Positions 9,801 to 19,700 of a stretch of 64,000 nucleotides of DNA are shown here, piece after piece (the stretch's first letter is position 1; the number at the start of each line of letters is the position of its first letter). Under the pieces are notes generated by a model. That model was not told the DNA's origin and searched no databases. It saw only the letters and a list, made by a program, of their open reading frames with translations. The DNA is from Porphyromonadaceae bacterium UBA7203 (lineage in GTDB: Bacteria > Bacteroidota > Bacteroidia > Bacteroidales > Muribaculaceae): positions 9,939 to 73,938 of the forward strand of contig DKUN01000012.1 of NCBI GenBank assembly GCA_002490725.1, in the 5' to 3' direction. The position numbers and the translations under genes are program-made.

Positions 9801-11921
9801 TTATTGTTTCAATATCAGGTTCACGGTGCGGACGCCGGACAGCGGCGTGCCGGGTGCGGGGCTCTGGGAATGAACGTGACCCGAGCCGCCGAATGTAACT
9901 TCGAGGCCCTGGTTCTCAAGCCTGGCTATCGCTTCGCGCAAGCCCATGCCGCGTACATTGGCCACGCCATCGGCCGGCTGTTCGCCTCCGCTCATGCGGC
10001 GCGGCGCCACTCCGGCTGCACGCTCTATGGCTTGGGCCACCAAATCATTGCCCGAGGCAAAGGCCACGGGCCTGATTGCGCGCGACGGATTCTCGTCGGC
10101 TTCGGCAAGATAGTCGCTGGTGTTGCCGAGCATACCGCGCGCATACATGGCAATGGCTACATCGCGCAGCACCACTCCCGACGTTGTCGCCGCGCCGAAA
10201 AAGTTTTCGCGCGGATGGAAAATGAGCACCACGCAGCTATATTTCGGTTCGTCGGCCGGAAAGTAGCCGCAAAACGCCAGGCGCTTGCGCCCGGTGTCAT
10301 ACTGGCGGGTCTCAGGATTGACCGAGTAGCATGTGCCGGTCTTGCCGGCGAGCTTGACATATGGATTTTTCAGCGAGCGCGCCGTGCCGCGGTCGCCGTT
10401 GACCACGAGCGACAGACACTGCTGCATCATCTTGGCCGTGCGTTCCGAGCAGGCGCGGTCGCGCACGTAGCTTATCGGCACCACTGAGTCGACGCCCTCG
10501 CGGTGGAGGCTCTTGACCAGACGCGGCCGGACGTAGCGGCCGCCGTTGGCAATGGCGTTATAGATGCTCAGCGTGTGAAGCGGCGGAATCTCGGCGCCGT
10601 AGCCATAGAACTGTCGCGAAAGCGTGACCAGACCGCCCGAGCCGAGCGGCACTACGGGAAACCACGGAGCCATCTCCTCGCCTATGCCCGAGCCGAGACG
10701 CTCCAGGAAGCCGGTTGCGGCAACGCGGTCGTGCCAGCCCTGAGGGCTCTTGTAGTGGCGCGACAAGATGCGGGCCATGCCTATGTTGCTCGACTGCTCT
10801 ATACATCCGGCCACAGTCAGCTGGGCATTGAAGTGAGAGTCGGTAATCGGGCGACCCTGGCCATAGGCGCTGAACGAGTTGCCGATGGTAACGACCGAAT
10901 CGAGGTCATTGACGTAGCCGTCTTCAATCGCAATCATCAGGCTGAGGGGCTTGACCACTGAACCGGGCTCGAAACGCCTGACGGCGCGGTTCATCGCCTC
11001 GATATATATGCCCTCGCCTTTGCGTTTGGGGTCTTCCTCGAGGTTGCATATGCCTTTGATTTCGCCGGTGGCCACTTCCATCAGCACCGCCGTACCCCAC
11101 TCGGCACGGGTCAGCTGCAAGCGGTTGAGCAGGGCGTTTTCAAGAATATCCTGCATCTGCACATCGATTGTGCTCAACACATCCCAGCCTCTGACGGCAG
11201 GCACTTCGGCCCAGTCGCCGATGCCGCGCGTGAAGTTGACCTTCTTGTTGATACCCGGGCGGCCGTAGAGCAGCGAGTCAAGCGCATATTCGAGGCCCGA
11301 CATGCCGTGAATTTCGCCGTTAGGGCGCTCGGAAACCACACCGATGCTCAGTTTGGCCATCGACCCGTAGGGATTGCGGCGGCGCTTCATCGGCTCGGGC
11401 AGCAGGCCGTGTGACCCGAGGCGGCGTCCTTCGAAGAAGGGAAAGTTCTTGATTTGCTGATAGTCGGCGTAGCTCACATTATTGATGAGACGCCATCCGC
11501 GCGGACGGCGGTTGCGGCGAAGCGGCGCCTCGAGCGAGTCGCGCCATGCCTTCAGGCCGCCAACAATGGGAAAGTGGCGATGAAGCGAGTCGGCCAGCGT
11601 ATCCTTGAGCAACACATACCCTTTCCAGTCAAAAGCCTCTGAGCCGAAGTCAACGCGCAGGGTGTAGTATTGCAGCGTCGTGGCGAGCACCGATCCGTCA
11701 GATGCGAGAATATCGCCGCGCTCGGGCTGAATCACCAGCGACGAGCGGCTCAGCTCTTTCTTGGCCAGTTCGTTCCAGTGAGGAGCATCGACCACCGCGT
11801 TCTTAAACGTATTGTATGCAATCCATGCCGCCACCAGAAGAAACAGGCCGGTCAGAACTGAGTAGCGCGACATCATTGATGCGCGCTTGCCCTTCTTCTT
11901 TTTGGGTTTCACAGCAGCCAT
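9801..11921 (-). CDS. ftsI: Septal transpeptidase FtsI / PBP3 with C-terminal PASTA domain
   Basis: Class B penicillin-binding protein that cross-links septal peptidoglycan with FtsW. The 706-residue protein starts with a basic cytoplasmic tail and one membrane anchor (about residues 20-38). Dimerisation-domain sequences follow, then the transpeptidase motifs SVVK (S321-K324), SSN in the segment EQSSNIGMARI, and KTGT (K527-T530). The last 60 or so residues form one PASTA module (VRGMGLREAIARLENQGLEV), common in Bacteroidota FtsI but absent from E. coli FtsI. It follows ftsL by 4 bp. Confidence 0.97.
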   Translation of the reverse strand: MAAVKPKKKKGKRASMMSRYSVLTGLFLLVAAWIAYNTFKNAVVDAPHWNELAKKELSRSSLVIQPERGDILASDGSVLATTLQYYTLRVDFGSEAFDWKGYVLLKDTLADSLHRHFPIVGGLKAWRDSLEAPLRRNRRPRGWRLINNVSYADYQQIKNFPFFEGRRLGSHGLLPEPMKRRRNPYGSMAKLSIGVVSERPNGEIHGMSGLEYALDSLLYGRPGINKKVNFTRGIGDWAEVPAVRGWDVLSTIDVQMQDILENALLNRLQLTRAEWGTAVLMEVATGEIKGICNLEEDPKRKGEGIYIEAMNRAVRRFEPGSVVKPLSLMIAIEDGYVNDLDSVVTIGNSFSAYGQGRPITDSHFNAQLTVAGCIEQSSNIGMARILSRHYKSPQGWHDRVAATGFLERLGSGIGEEMAPWFPVVPLGSGGLVTLSRQFYGYGAEIPPLHTLSIYNAIANGGRYVRPRLVKSLHREGVDSVVPISYVRDRACSERTAKMMQQCLSLVVNGDRGTARSLKNPYVKLAGKTGTCYSVNPETRQYDTGRKRLAFCGYFPADEPKYSCVVLIFHPRENFFGAATTSGVVLRDVAIAMYARGMLGNTSDYLAEADENPSRAIRPVAFASGNDLVAQAIERAAGVAPRRMSGGEQPADGVANVRGMGLREAIARLENQGLEVTFGGSGHVHSQSPAPGTPLSGVRTVNLILKQ

Positions 11922-11925
11922 ATGA

Positions 11926-12288
11926 TTACTTGCGGGGATTTGAAGTGGTTACGTGATATGGCGGACGGCTCTGAACGGCCAGGTCAAGCCCGAGCGAGTC
12001 AAGGGTATGGCGCATCTGGCTTTCGCGGATGCGGCCCATGTATTCGCCTCTGATGCGATAGCTTTCGGTCTGTACTATATCGAGGCGCGTGTTAAGCCTT
12101 CGAATCTGCTCCATTGAGCGCTGGCAACTGTAGCGGTTTGTAATGTAAACCAGCAGCATTGCCAGGATGACAAACACCTGCAGCCAGTGGCGGGTAAAGA
12201 AATCGCCCGTCACAAGCCGGCCCTCGATTATGCGGCCGAGCCAGCTGTCGCGCTCGCGACCCGATTTGTCGGCTGATGTGTGGCTCAT
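11926..12288 (-). CDS. ftsL: FtsL-like cell division protein
   Basis: A small bitopic protein of 120 residues. One hydrophobic segment (about residues 36-50, LQVFVILAMLLVYITNRY) is followed by a predicted helical periplasmic part (SMEQIRRLNTRLDIVQTESYRIRGEYMGRIRESQ) that fits the coiled coil of FtsL, which pairs with FtsB and FtsQ. Sequence identity in this family is very low, so the assignment rests on size, topology and its place between rsmH (4-bp ATGA overlap) and ftsI. It corresponds to what is usually called FtsL-like putative cell division protein in Bacteroidota. Confidence 0.85.
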   Translation of the reverse strand: MSHTSADKSGRERDSWLGRIIEGRLVTGDFFTRHWLQVFVILAMLLVYITNRYSCQRSMEQIRRLNTRLDIVQTESYRIRGEYMGRIRESQMRHTLDSLGLDLAVQSRPPYHVTTSNPRK

Positions 12289-13211
12289 TGTTCGGCGGAG
12301 AGTTTGACCGCTACCCTCAGCTTGGCGCTGCGGCTGCGCGGATTACGTTCAACTTCGGCGGCGTCAGCCACGATGGGCTTCGACGTCAGCAGTTTCAGGG
12401 GCGACAGGTTGCGGCCGAAAAAGTCCTTCTGCTCCTTACCGTCGATGCGGCCGGTGCGCATGAAGTTCTTGACCAGACGGTCTTCGAGCGAATGATAGGT
12501 AATGATAGCCAGGCGTCCGCCGGGAGCCAGCGAGTCAAGCGCCCGCTCAAGCAGCTGCTCGAGCGCACGGATTTCGTCGTTGACAACTATGCGCAATGCC
12601 TGAAACACCTGTGCCAGCTCCTTTTTTTCGCTCTTGGGCGAAATGTGGGGACGGATAACTTCGAGCAAGCGTTCAACCGTGACCACCGGAGCGGCGGCGC
12701 GCGCCTTGACGATTGCCGCAGCTAGTTTCCGCGACTGCTTGAGTTCTCCGTAGAGGTAAAAGATTTCAGCCAGACGCTCTTCGCTCTCGCGCGCCAGCAA
12801 ATCGGCGGCCGACGAGCCTGCGCGTCGATTCATGCGCATATCAAGCGGACCATCGAAGCGAAACGAAAAACCGCGCTCCGGGTCATCGAAATGATGAAAC
12901 GAAACGCCCAGGTCGGCCAGAATTCCGTTGACGCTCCCTTTCACGCCGAAATAGCGCAGATATTGGCTGATGTAGCGGAAGTTTCCATGAATCAGCGTCA
13001 GGCGCGAGTCTGCGGGCGCATTGGCCAGGGCTTCTTCGTCCTGGTCAAAAACGTAGAGGCGGCCTTCAGGCCCGAGCGAAGCTAAAATCGCGCGCGAGTG
13101 ACCGCCGCCGCCAAAAGTGGCATCGGCATAAATACCTGAAGGGTCTATACTTAAAGCATCGATTACCTGAGGCAACAGCGCGGGGACATGATACACTTGC
13201 TCTACGTTCAT
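12285..13211 (-). CDS. rsmH: 16S rRNA (cytosine1402-N4)-methyltransferase RsmH (MraW)
   Basis: RsmH methylates N4 of C1402 in the 16S rRNA decoding site using SAM. The 308-residue protein has the N-terminal signature YHVPALLPQVIDAL, the SAM loop DATFGGGGHSRAIL, ILADLGVSFHHFDDPERGFSFR, and the C-terminal ITYHSLEDRLVKNFM. Length is normal. It is the first gene of the dcw operon here; mraZ, which usually precedes it, is not present in the 278-bp gap upstream. The ATG at 13211-13209 lies only 5 bp from a consensus -7 box (13217-13224), suggesting a nearly leaderless mRNA. Confidence 0.98.
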   Translation of the reverse strand: MNVEQVYHVPALLPQVIDALSIDPSGIYADATFGGGGHSRAILASLGPEGRLYVFDQDEEALANAPADSRLTLIHGNFRYISQYLRYFGVKGSVNGILADLGVSFHHFDDPERGFSFRFDGPLDMRMNRRAGSSAADLLARESEERLAEIFYLYGELKQSRKLAAAIVKARAAAPVVTVERLLEVIRPHISPKSEKKELAQVFQALRIVVNDEIRALEQLLERALDSLAPGGRLAIITYHSLEDRLVKNFMRTGRIDGKEQKDFFGRNLSPLKLLTSKPIVADAAEVERNPRSRSAKLRVAVKLSAEQ

Positions 13212-13216
13212 GACCC

Positions 13217-13250
13217 CAAATTTACAACAAATTTCCCAATAATTTACAAA
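13217..13250 (-). promoter_or_regulatory. Promoter of the dcw operon (rsmH)
   Basis: Read on the minus strand, a -7 box TAAATTTG (13224-13217) lies 22 bp after TTTG (13250-13247). Both match the Bacteroidota primary-sigma consensus, with a spacer slightly longer than the ideal 19-20. If transcription starts about 4 nt beyond the box, the start site falls within about 2 nt of the rsmH ATG. Confidence 0.65.
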
Positions 13251-13330
13251 TCAAAACAAAAAAAGTTTTCAACACCGAAAAAGCCCCTGCTACTCAGTCG
13301 CTTAATTATTTGCGTTTGCAAAATTTCGCA

Positions 13331-13401
13331 CACCGGACAAAACCCCGTAAAAGCCCCGTAAAAACCGCCTTTCCAAAGGCCCGTAAACGCGACATCCGGT
13401 G
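13331..13401. repeat. Nested dyad with CCCGTAAA repeats in the rsmH / DUF6029 gap
   Basis: The outer arms CACCGGA (13331-13337) and TCCGGTG (13395-13401) are exact reverse complements. Between them are GCCTTT-CC-AAAGGC (13367-13380), a perfect 6-bp hairpin, and three copies of CCCGTAAA (within 13343-13352 and 13354-13363, and at 13380-13387). No coding region is credible here. It could be a structured 5' element, a terminator remnant or a protein-binding site; no consensus promoter immediately upstream was found for it. Confidence 0.4.
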
Positions 13402-13429
13402 CTGCTTTTGCCCTCACACGCAGGCGCGA

Positions 13430-13461
13430 TTTGGCAGTGTAGATTTTTTTCCATATCTTTG
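13430..13461 (+). promoter_or_regulatory. Promoter of the DUF6029-Omp28-GH20 unit
   Basis: TTTG at 13430-13433, a 20-bp spacer, then TATCTTTG at 13454-13461: an exact match to the Bacteroidota consensus. It lies 27 bp before the ATG at 13489, which supports that start over the upstream in-frame ATG at 13399, which precedes the promoter. Confidence 0.8.
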
Positions 13462-13488
13462 CGTATAAAACCAGCCACTACGCCCTTA

Positions 13489-15186
13489 ATGAAACTCCTG
13501 AAATCGATTATTTTAATGCTGGCGGCCGTCATGCCGTCGGGAGCATCGGCTTTCGACATCGGCTCACCGAACAACCCCGACCGCCAGGTGTCGGTCAACG
13601 GCTCGATTCAGGTCAACGGCCTCGTGCCCGAAGCCAACGACTCGCGAACCTACAAGGAGAAAGTGCTCGGAGGCATATATGCCAACGTAGGCCTTTTCAA
13701 CAAATATATCGACGCCGGCCTGCGCGTTGAGTATCTCGACCACCCGCTACCCGCCTTCTACGACTCACCCGGATTCAAGGGTTGGGGCATAGGTAACTTC
13801 TATGCCACAGGTAAATACAAGGGCTTTCAGCTCACAGCCGGCGATATCTACGAGCAGTTCGGCTCCGGCCTGGTGCTCCGCACCTACGAAGACCGCGCCC
13901 TCGGCATCGACAACTCAATCCGCGGCGGCCGACTCAAAATCGACGCCCTGCGCGGATTTCACTTCACCCTGCTCGGCGGCATCCAGCGCCGCTACTGGGA
14001 ATGGTCGACAAACACCCGAATCTACGGCGCAGACCTCGAGTGGGATATCCAAGAACACATTCCGGCGCTGAACCGTCACGGCGTAGTCTGGACTCTCGGC
14101 GCGTCGTGGGCTGTGAAGCGGGAGCGCTATTCCGAAAAGGCCGACAGCATCATGACTCCGCTACCCCAAATCAACCCTGACGGCACGGCTCAGTTCATGA
14201 ACCTCAACCTGCCGCGCCACGTCAACGCGTTTGACTTCCGCACCCATTTCAACAAGGGCAACGTCGACGTGCTCGCCGAGTTCGCCTACAAGCACCCCGA
14301 CCCTACGGCCGACAATAACTACACCTTCAGCCGCGGCACGGCCCTGCTGCTGAGCGCCACCTACTCCAAACGGGGCGTCAGCGCCCAGATTCAGGCCAAG
14401 CGCTCGGAAGACATGTCATATCGCTCACGCCGCGCAATGACCGACATCACGTCGTTTATCAACTACTTGCCTCCCCTTGCCTACCAGCACACCTATGCGC
14501 TGGCGTCAATGTATCCCTACGCCACGCAATATGCGCCCGGCGAATGGGCATTCCAGGGCAACTTTGCGCTCAGCCTCAAGCGCAAAACCAAACTGCACCT
14601 AAATCTGAGCTACATACGCGGTATCAAGCGCGAAGGTGAATGGCAAAAGGTCGACGACTCAATGTATGGCAAAGATGGCGTCAAAACCTCATTTTTCGGC
14701 ACCGGGCCGCTCTACTACCAAGACTTCAACCTCCGGCTCGACCAAAAGGTAAGCCGCTCATTCTCGTTTAACGCGATGTATATGTATCAGCGCTATAACA
14801 AGACAGCCATCGAGGGCGCGGGCGGAACCATCAACACCCACATAGGAGTGGCCGAAGCCAAGGTAAAATGCTCGAACAAGGTGACCTTGCGCGCCGAGAT
14901 TCAATATCTCGCCACACGACAGGACAAAGGCGACTGGCTCTACGGTCTGGTAGAAGTGTCGGTGCTCCCCTATCTGATGATAGGAGCCTCCGACGAGTGG
15001 AATCTCGGCAATCCCGACGGCAAGAAGGAACATTTCTACATGTTCAACATAACCGGCAACTACCGCAACAACCGACTGATGCTCGGCTACGGACACACCC
15101 GCGAAGGCTTCAACTGCTCGGGCGGCGTTTGCCGCTTCGTGCCCGAGACCCGCGGGTTCCGGCTCTCTTATAACTACAACTTCTAA
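13489..15186 (+). CDS. DUF6029 family outer-membrane beta-barrel protein
   Basis: A 565-residue exported protein of unknown function found in Bacteroidota. The start at 13489 gives a clean signal peptide (MKLLKSIILMLAAVMPSGASA) and follows the consensus promoter; the longer frame from 13399 would have to begin upstream of that promoter. After the signal come many alternating aromatic/polar strands (QLTAGDIYEQFGSGLVLRTYED, FNLRLDQKVSRSFSFNAMYM) and a terminal strand GFRLSYNYNF ending in phenylalanine, as expected of an outer-membrane barrel. The gene is followed after 26 bp by an Omp28-like lipoprotein, a known partnership whose biochemical role is not established. Family call from sequence feel, not a profile search. 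Confidence 0.75.
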   Translation: MKLLKSIILMLAAVMPSGASAFDIGSPNNPDRQVSVNGSIQVNGLVPEANDSRTYKEKVLGGIYANVGLFNKYIDAGLRVEYLDHPLPAFYDSPGFKGWGIGNFYATGKYKGFQLTAGDIYEQFGSGLVLRTYEDRALGIDNSIRGGRLKIDALRGFHFTLLGGIQRRYWEWSTNTRIYGADLEWDIQEHIPALNRHGVVWTLGASWAVKRERYSEKADSIMTPLPQINPDGTAQFMNLNLPRHVNAFDFRTHFNKGNVDVLAEFAYKHPDPTADNNYTFSRGTALLLSATYSKRGVSAQIQAKRSEDMSYRSRRAMTDITSFINYLPPLAYQHTYALASMYPYATQYAPGEWAFQGNFALSLKRKTKLHLNLSYIRGIKREGEWQKVDDSMYGKDGVKTSFFGTGPLYYQDFNLRLDQKVSRSFSFNAMYMYQRYNKTAIEGAGGTINTHIGVAEAKVKCSNKVTLRAEIQYLATRQDKGDWLYGLVEVSVLPYLMIGASDEWNLGNPDGKKEHFYMFNITGNYRNNRLMLGYGHTREGFNCSGGVCRFVPETRGFRLSYNYNF

Positions 15187-15212
15187 TCTCTCCACATACA
15201 CACAACGCACCC

Positions 15213-16031
15213 ATGTCGGTAAAGAACTCTAAAATACTCTCGCTGTTAGCCGCAGCAACGCTGATGTTTTCAGCCTGCGAGGATACCATTCCGGCCGGCA
15301 ACGCCCGCTATTCGCCAACCACGCCGCCACCGCCCCGGCGCACAGTGCTCATTGAGGAATACACGGGCACAAACTGCATTAACTGCCCTAATGGCCACGC
15401 AGTAATCGAGGTGATTGAAAACTTCTACAACACACCCGAAAACCTGCTTGTCGGAGCCGGCGTGCTCGTGGTCGGCATCCACATTCCCAACTGGGGCGAC
15501 CCCGTTGAAAACGGCGGACTCATAACCCCCGAAGCCTCGGCAATCGCACCCGACGGCATCACCCCGCCTCAAGCCCGCATCAACCGAAGCAGCGGCATCC
15601 TGAACCGCGACAGATGGACTTCCACAACGGCAATCTACGCCGCCGTGGCCCCGTCGCTGACCTACCCCGAGGGCGTAAGCGCGACCGAGAGCCGCGACAA
15701 CATCACCGTGAAGTGTCGTGTCAGCCCGTCAACAAACATAAGCGACGCCAGGCTCCACGTCTGGCTCGTTGAAGACAACATAAAGAAGCGCCAGCACCTG
15801 CCCGACGGCTCGATCGACAGTGATTACATCCACAACAACGTGTTCCGCGCCGCAGTCACGGCAATCAGCGGCCAGGCGGTCAACTTTGTGCGTAACACCG
15901 ACTGCTCCTTCGAGTTCAACTATCCGGTCAATACGGCGTGGAACGTCGACAACATGCGCGCTATCGTGTTCATCGAAACAGCATCGACCGGAGTCATCAA
16001 CGCCGCCCACGGCCCGGTAATTCGTCAATAA
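15213..16031 (+). CDS. Omp28-related lipoprotein (thioredoxin-like fold)
   Basis: A 272-residue predicted lipoprotein: MSVKNSKILSLLAAATLMFS followed by Cys in the lipobox context FSAC, then acidic residues (CEDT) that could act as a surface-export signal. The mature part carries EEYTGTNCINCPNGH, a CxxC motif in the setting typical of Omp28-family proteins, which have a thioredoxin-like domain. No sorting domain is visible at the C-terminus, so anchoring should be by lipid. Function is unproven; the CxxC hints at thiol chemistry, but similar proteins are mainly known as outer-membrane antigens. It is between the DUF6029 gene and a small sorting-domain protein, 20 bp apart. Confidence 0.8.
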   Translation: MSVKNSKILSLLAAATLMFSACEDTIPAGNARYSPTTPPPPRRTVLIEEYTGTNCINCPNGHAVIEVIENFYNTPENLLVGAGVLVVGIHIPNWGDPVENGGLITPEASAIAPDGITPPQARINRSSGILNRDRWTSTTAIYAAVAPSLTYPEGVSATESRDNITVKCRVSPSTNISDARLHVWLVEDNIKKRQHLPDGSIDSDYIHNNVFRAAVTAISGQAVNFVRNTDCSFEFNYPVNTAWNVDNMRAIVFIETASTGVINAAHGPVIRQ

Positions 16032-16051
16032 CAATCAATAGGCATAAGCTT

Positions 16052-16735
16052 ATGCAAAAAATATTTACTTCAATCCTTCTGATGGCCGCAGCCTTCACCG
16101 CCGCAGCGCAGAACTTCACCGTTACCACACCCGACGGCAAAACCTACGCCGACGGCGACGTCATCAACGTCGGCTACGAATTCGACGGTGAATTCTACGA
16201 TTGGCAGCCCAAGCTTACCGTCAACGTCAACAAAGCAGCCTCGGCCACTACCGGAAAGACAGCGTTTACCGTAACCGCCACCGCCTCACGACCCGACATC
16301 GTGCAGTTCCGCGGCCTCACCGGCGCATCCGACATTCTCAGGACCACCGTCACCAAGAGCAACACCTACGCTGCCGGAGCCAAGTTTCCTCTGTCGATCG
16401 ACATTGTCGAATCCCCCACCATGATTCCCGAAAACATCGAAACCCAAATCGAAATCACCGACGGCGTGCAGACAATAAACCTCACCGTAAACTTCACCTC
16501 CGAGCAGGCCGGCATCAATGCTCCCGCAACTGCCGCCAACACCGTGAAGTTCATCGGCCGCACTCTCCACTACTCACTCGAGTCGGCAACCGGCATTACC
16601 TTATATAATATAAGCGGACGCCCGGTAATCAGCCGCTCGCTCTCAGGCACCGGTTCGCTAAACCTCTCGAACATCCCCGCAGGCGTCTACGTTTACCGCT
16701 GCGGGCTCTCGACCGGCAAGGTGGTGCTGCACTGA
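16052..16735 (+). CDS. Small exported protein with T9SS-like C-terminal sorting domain
   Basis: The start at 16052 (MQKIFTSILLMAAAFTAAAQ) gives a signal peptide and lies 20 bp after the Omp28 stop; the longer frame from 15938 would overlap that gene. The 227-residue product has one beta-rich domain (NFTVTTPDGKTYADGDVINVGYEF, about residues 20-160). It ends in about 60 residues that resemble a type A sorting domain: GITLYNISGRPVISRSL, then LNLSNIPAGVYVYRCGLSTGKVVLH. That predicts outer-membrane translocation by T9SS and surface attachment or release. The middle domain is not recognised; it may be a partner of the Omp28 protein. Confidence 0.7.
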   Translation: MQKIFTSILLMAAAFTAAAQNFTVTTPDGKTYADGDVINVGYEFDGEFYDWQPKLTVNVNKAASATTGKTAFTVTATASRPDIVQFRGLTGASDILRTTVTKSNTYAAGAKFPLSIDIVESPTMIPENIETQIEITDGVQTINLTVNFTSEQAGINAPATAANTVKFIGRTLHYSLESATGITLYNISGRPVISRSLSGTGSLNLSNIPAGVYVYRCGLSTGKVVLH

Positions 16736-16779
16736 CAAACCCGTAATACATAACACCTTAAATTCAATATTCAAACATC

Positions 16780-19700
16780 ATGAAAGTCAAACTTCTATCG
16801 GCCGTCATGGCCTGCGCGGCATGCTTCGGCATCGGCCGGGCAACCACGATGGTAAACATCACGCCCACTCCTAAACAGATGACCGTGGGAACGGGAGAGC
16901 TTGCGCTGCCGTCAGCTTTCACAATTTCCTACCAGTCGCAACCCGGCTTTGCCGACGAGGTTGAAAAATTTGCTGCCGGCATCAACAAATCGACCGGCAT
17001 CAACGTCAGCACCGCCACATCGGGCAACGCCCTTGTCAGCGTAGCCTACGACAGCACGCTCGGCGACGAAGCCTACACTCTTGACGTCACCGCCGAAGGC
17101 GTGGCAATCACGGCATCAAAACCGGCCGGCCTGTACTACGCATTCCAGACCATCAAGAAAATCATGCCAGCCAACGTGGCGCTCGACATCTACCAGGCCG
17201 GCAGCTACTCCATTCCGCTGGTCAACATCGTCGACGAGCCCCGTTACCCCTGGCGCGGCATGGAAATCGACGTAGCCCGCCACTATTTCGACGTCGATGA
17301 AATCAAGAAGATGCTCGACATCATGGCCGTCTACAAGATGAACCGCTTCCACTGGCACCTTACCGACGACCAGGGCTGGCGTTTCGAAATGCCCAAATAC
17401 CCCAAACTCACAACCGACGCCGCCGCGCCCAAAAACTGCTACTGGTGGGACTTCAAGAACCACACTTCGTTCCTGACCAACCAACAGTATGGCCCGCACT
17501 TCTACACCGTCGAAGAGATGAAGGACATCGTGGCCTACGCCAAGGAGCGCCACATTGAGGTCTGCCCCGAAGTCGACATGCCCGGCCACATGCAGGCAGC
17601 CATTGCCGCCTATCCCGAGTTCTCGACAGTGCCCGACAGTGACCACCCCGTTCGCTACTGGCCCGGCGTGTCGTCCGATGTACTCGACATCTCCAACCCC
17701 GCCGTCATGCAGTTCCTCAAGGATATCATTGACCAGATGGTTGAAATCTTCCCCTACGAATACATCCACATCGGCGGCGACGAATGTCCCACAGGCAACT
17801 GGGCCGCCTCGCCGAGCTGCCAGGCATTCAAAGAGGAGTATAACCTTTCATCCGACCGCGCCATTCAGAACTGGATGGTCAAGGAGCTCGCCGAATATGC
17901 CCGCAAAGACAACCGCCGCCTGATTTGCTGGAACGAGGTCATCTCGACCGCAGGCGCCGACACCGAACTGGCCAAAAATGCCGACATTCTGATTTACTCA
18001 TGGCTCGGCGCCGGCACAGCCAACAATCCCTCGAAAATGGCAGCCGACCTTGGTCTGCGCTCCGTTTGGTGCTCTACTTCCCACTACTACCTCGACTATC
18101 CGCAGTGGAGCGGCGCAAGCGAACCCCACTCCATGGGCTATGCCCTCAACCTCGAGCTGGTCTATAACGCCCGCCCCGACTACGAAGAAGCCAAGAAGGA
18201 ATTCTACTATGGCGTTAACTGCAACCTCTGGACAGAGTTCATTTCCGAGCCCGAACACCTCGAATACAATGCCCTGCCCCGCATGATTGCCGTGGCCGAA
18301 ACCGGCTGGAGCCCCGAAGCCAACAAAAACTTCGACGACTTCAAGGCCCGCTTCAATGCCGACACCCGCATGCTCGATCTCGGCAACTACACCTACGGAC
18401 GCCACTATGTCGACAACCCTGCCGACAAAGTCATGCCCGAAGCAGGCAAGTACTATCGCCTCATCACCCAGGCGAGCCACGACGCCAACCGCCGCGACCG
18501 CTGCATAGAGCTCGTTCACCAGGGCTGCTCGCTGATTTCCTCGAAATCGGCCACCGAAGGCCGCCTCTGGACCAACGACCAGGCCGAAAAGAGCTCCGAC
18601 CACTACAATTGGCAGTACTGGACATTCGAAATCGACCCTGCCGGCTCAGGCAAGTACGCAATGGTCAACCGCATGGCTCCCCAGGGCTCGGTCAACCCCG
18701 CAATGAACGGCAGCAGCGTCAACGCCCGCTGGGATTACGACCAGACCACCAAACACTATAACTTCCTTGTGGGCGAGAACTTCTCGAACAACGAATACGG
18801 CTCAATCTTCACCATCCGCTCCGACAAGGGCAGCGACTGGTATCTCAACTGCGCCCAAAGCGCCCAGAACCAGACCGTAAATAACTGGAACAACCCGCTC
18901 GACGGCAACGGAGGCATGTGGCTCTTCCACCTCGAGGACTACGTTCCCGCTCCCGAAGAGGGCATATCGTTCACGCCGATGACTTCAGGCAACTACGCCT
19001 TTGTGAACACGCTCGGCCATGGTCCGCTGTCGGTGACCGACGGCGCGCTCACCACCGAACCCGACGCCCGCTTCGGCAACATCGGCTGGACCGTTACCGC
19101 CGGCGAATACGACGCCGTAGCAGGAACTCAGACCCTCACCCTGAAAAACATGGCCACCGGCCTCTACATTGCCGGCCTTTCGGCTGAAGCTGCCTCCAAC
19201 ATCCAGTTTGGCGACGGCTGGGGCGTGTTTGCCGGCAACTTGGGCCATGAGGTCACCTTCACCTCAAACGCTCAGCAGGCAGCCACCGTAACGCTCAGCC
19301 GCGTCAGCGAAGATAACAACTACTTCTACCTGACCATCGACGGCAAGCGTATCTTTGCTTTCGGCAGCGAATCGACCGCCAACCCCAACGGTGCCGGCAC
19401 CCGTCAGAACGCGCCTGAAATGCAAGGCTCGGCATGGACCGTCAAGAGCGTGGCCAAGGCCGTCAAGGCCACTGCCACCGACGGCGAGGAAACCATCGGC
19501 ACATTCTATCACTACGACCTCGAAGGCGAACCGGCCGCATCGAACCCGATAGCCATCCCCTACGAACTCTATGCCTACGTCAGCCAGACCGACGGCGCCA
19601 CCGCCGACGGCCACCTGCAGACCACCGTCACTGTTACCCGCATAAAGCGCGTTGTGACCTACCGGCTCACCGACACCAACGGCATGCAGTGGGAAACCAT

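Noticed and set aside
13399..13488. Upstream in-frame extension of the DUF6029 gene
   Set aside because: It would begin before the consensus promoter at 13430-13461 and put 30 residues ahead of a clean signal peptide.
13302..13598. 98-codon minus-strand ORF in the rsmH/DUF6029 gap
   Set aside because: It overlaps the exact plus-strand promoter and the start of the DUF6029 gene and has no MraZ-like sequence, so it is not a displaced mraZ.
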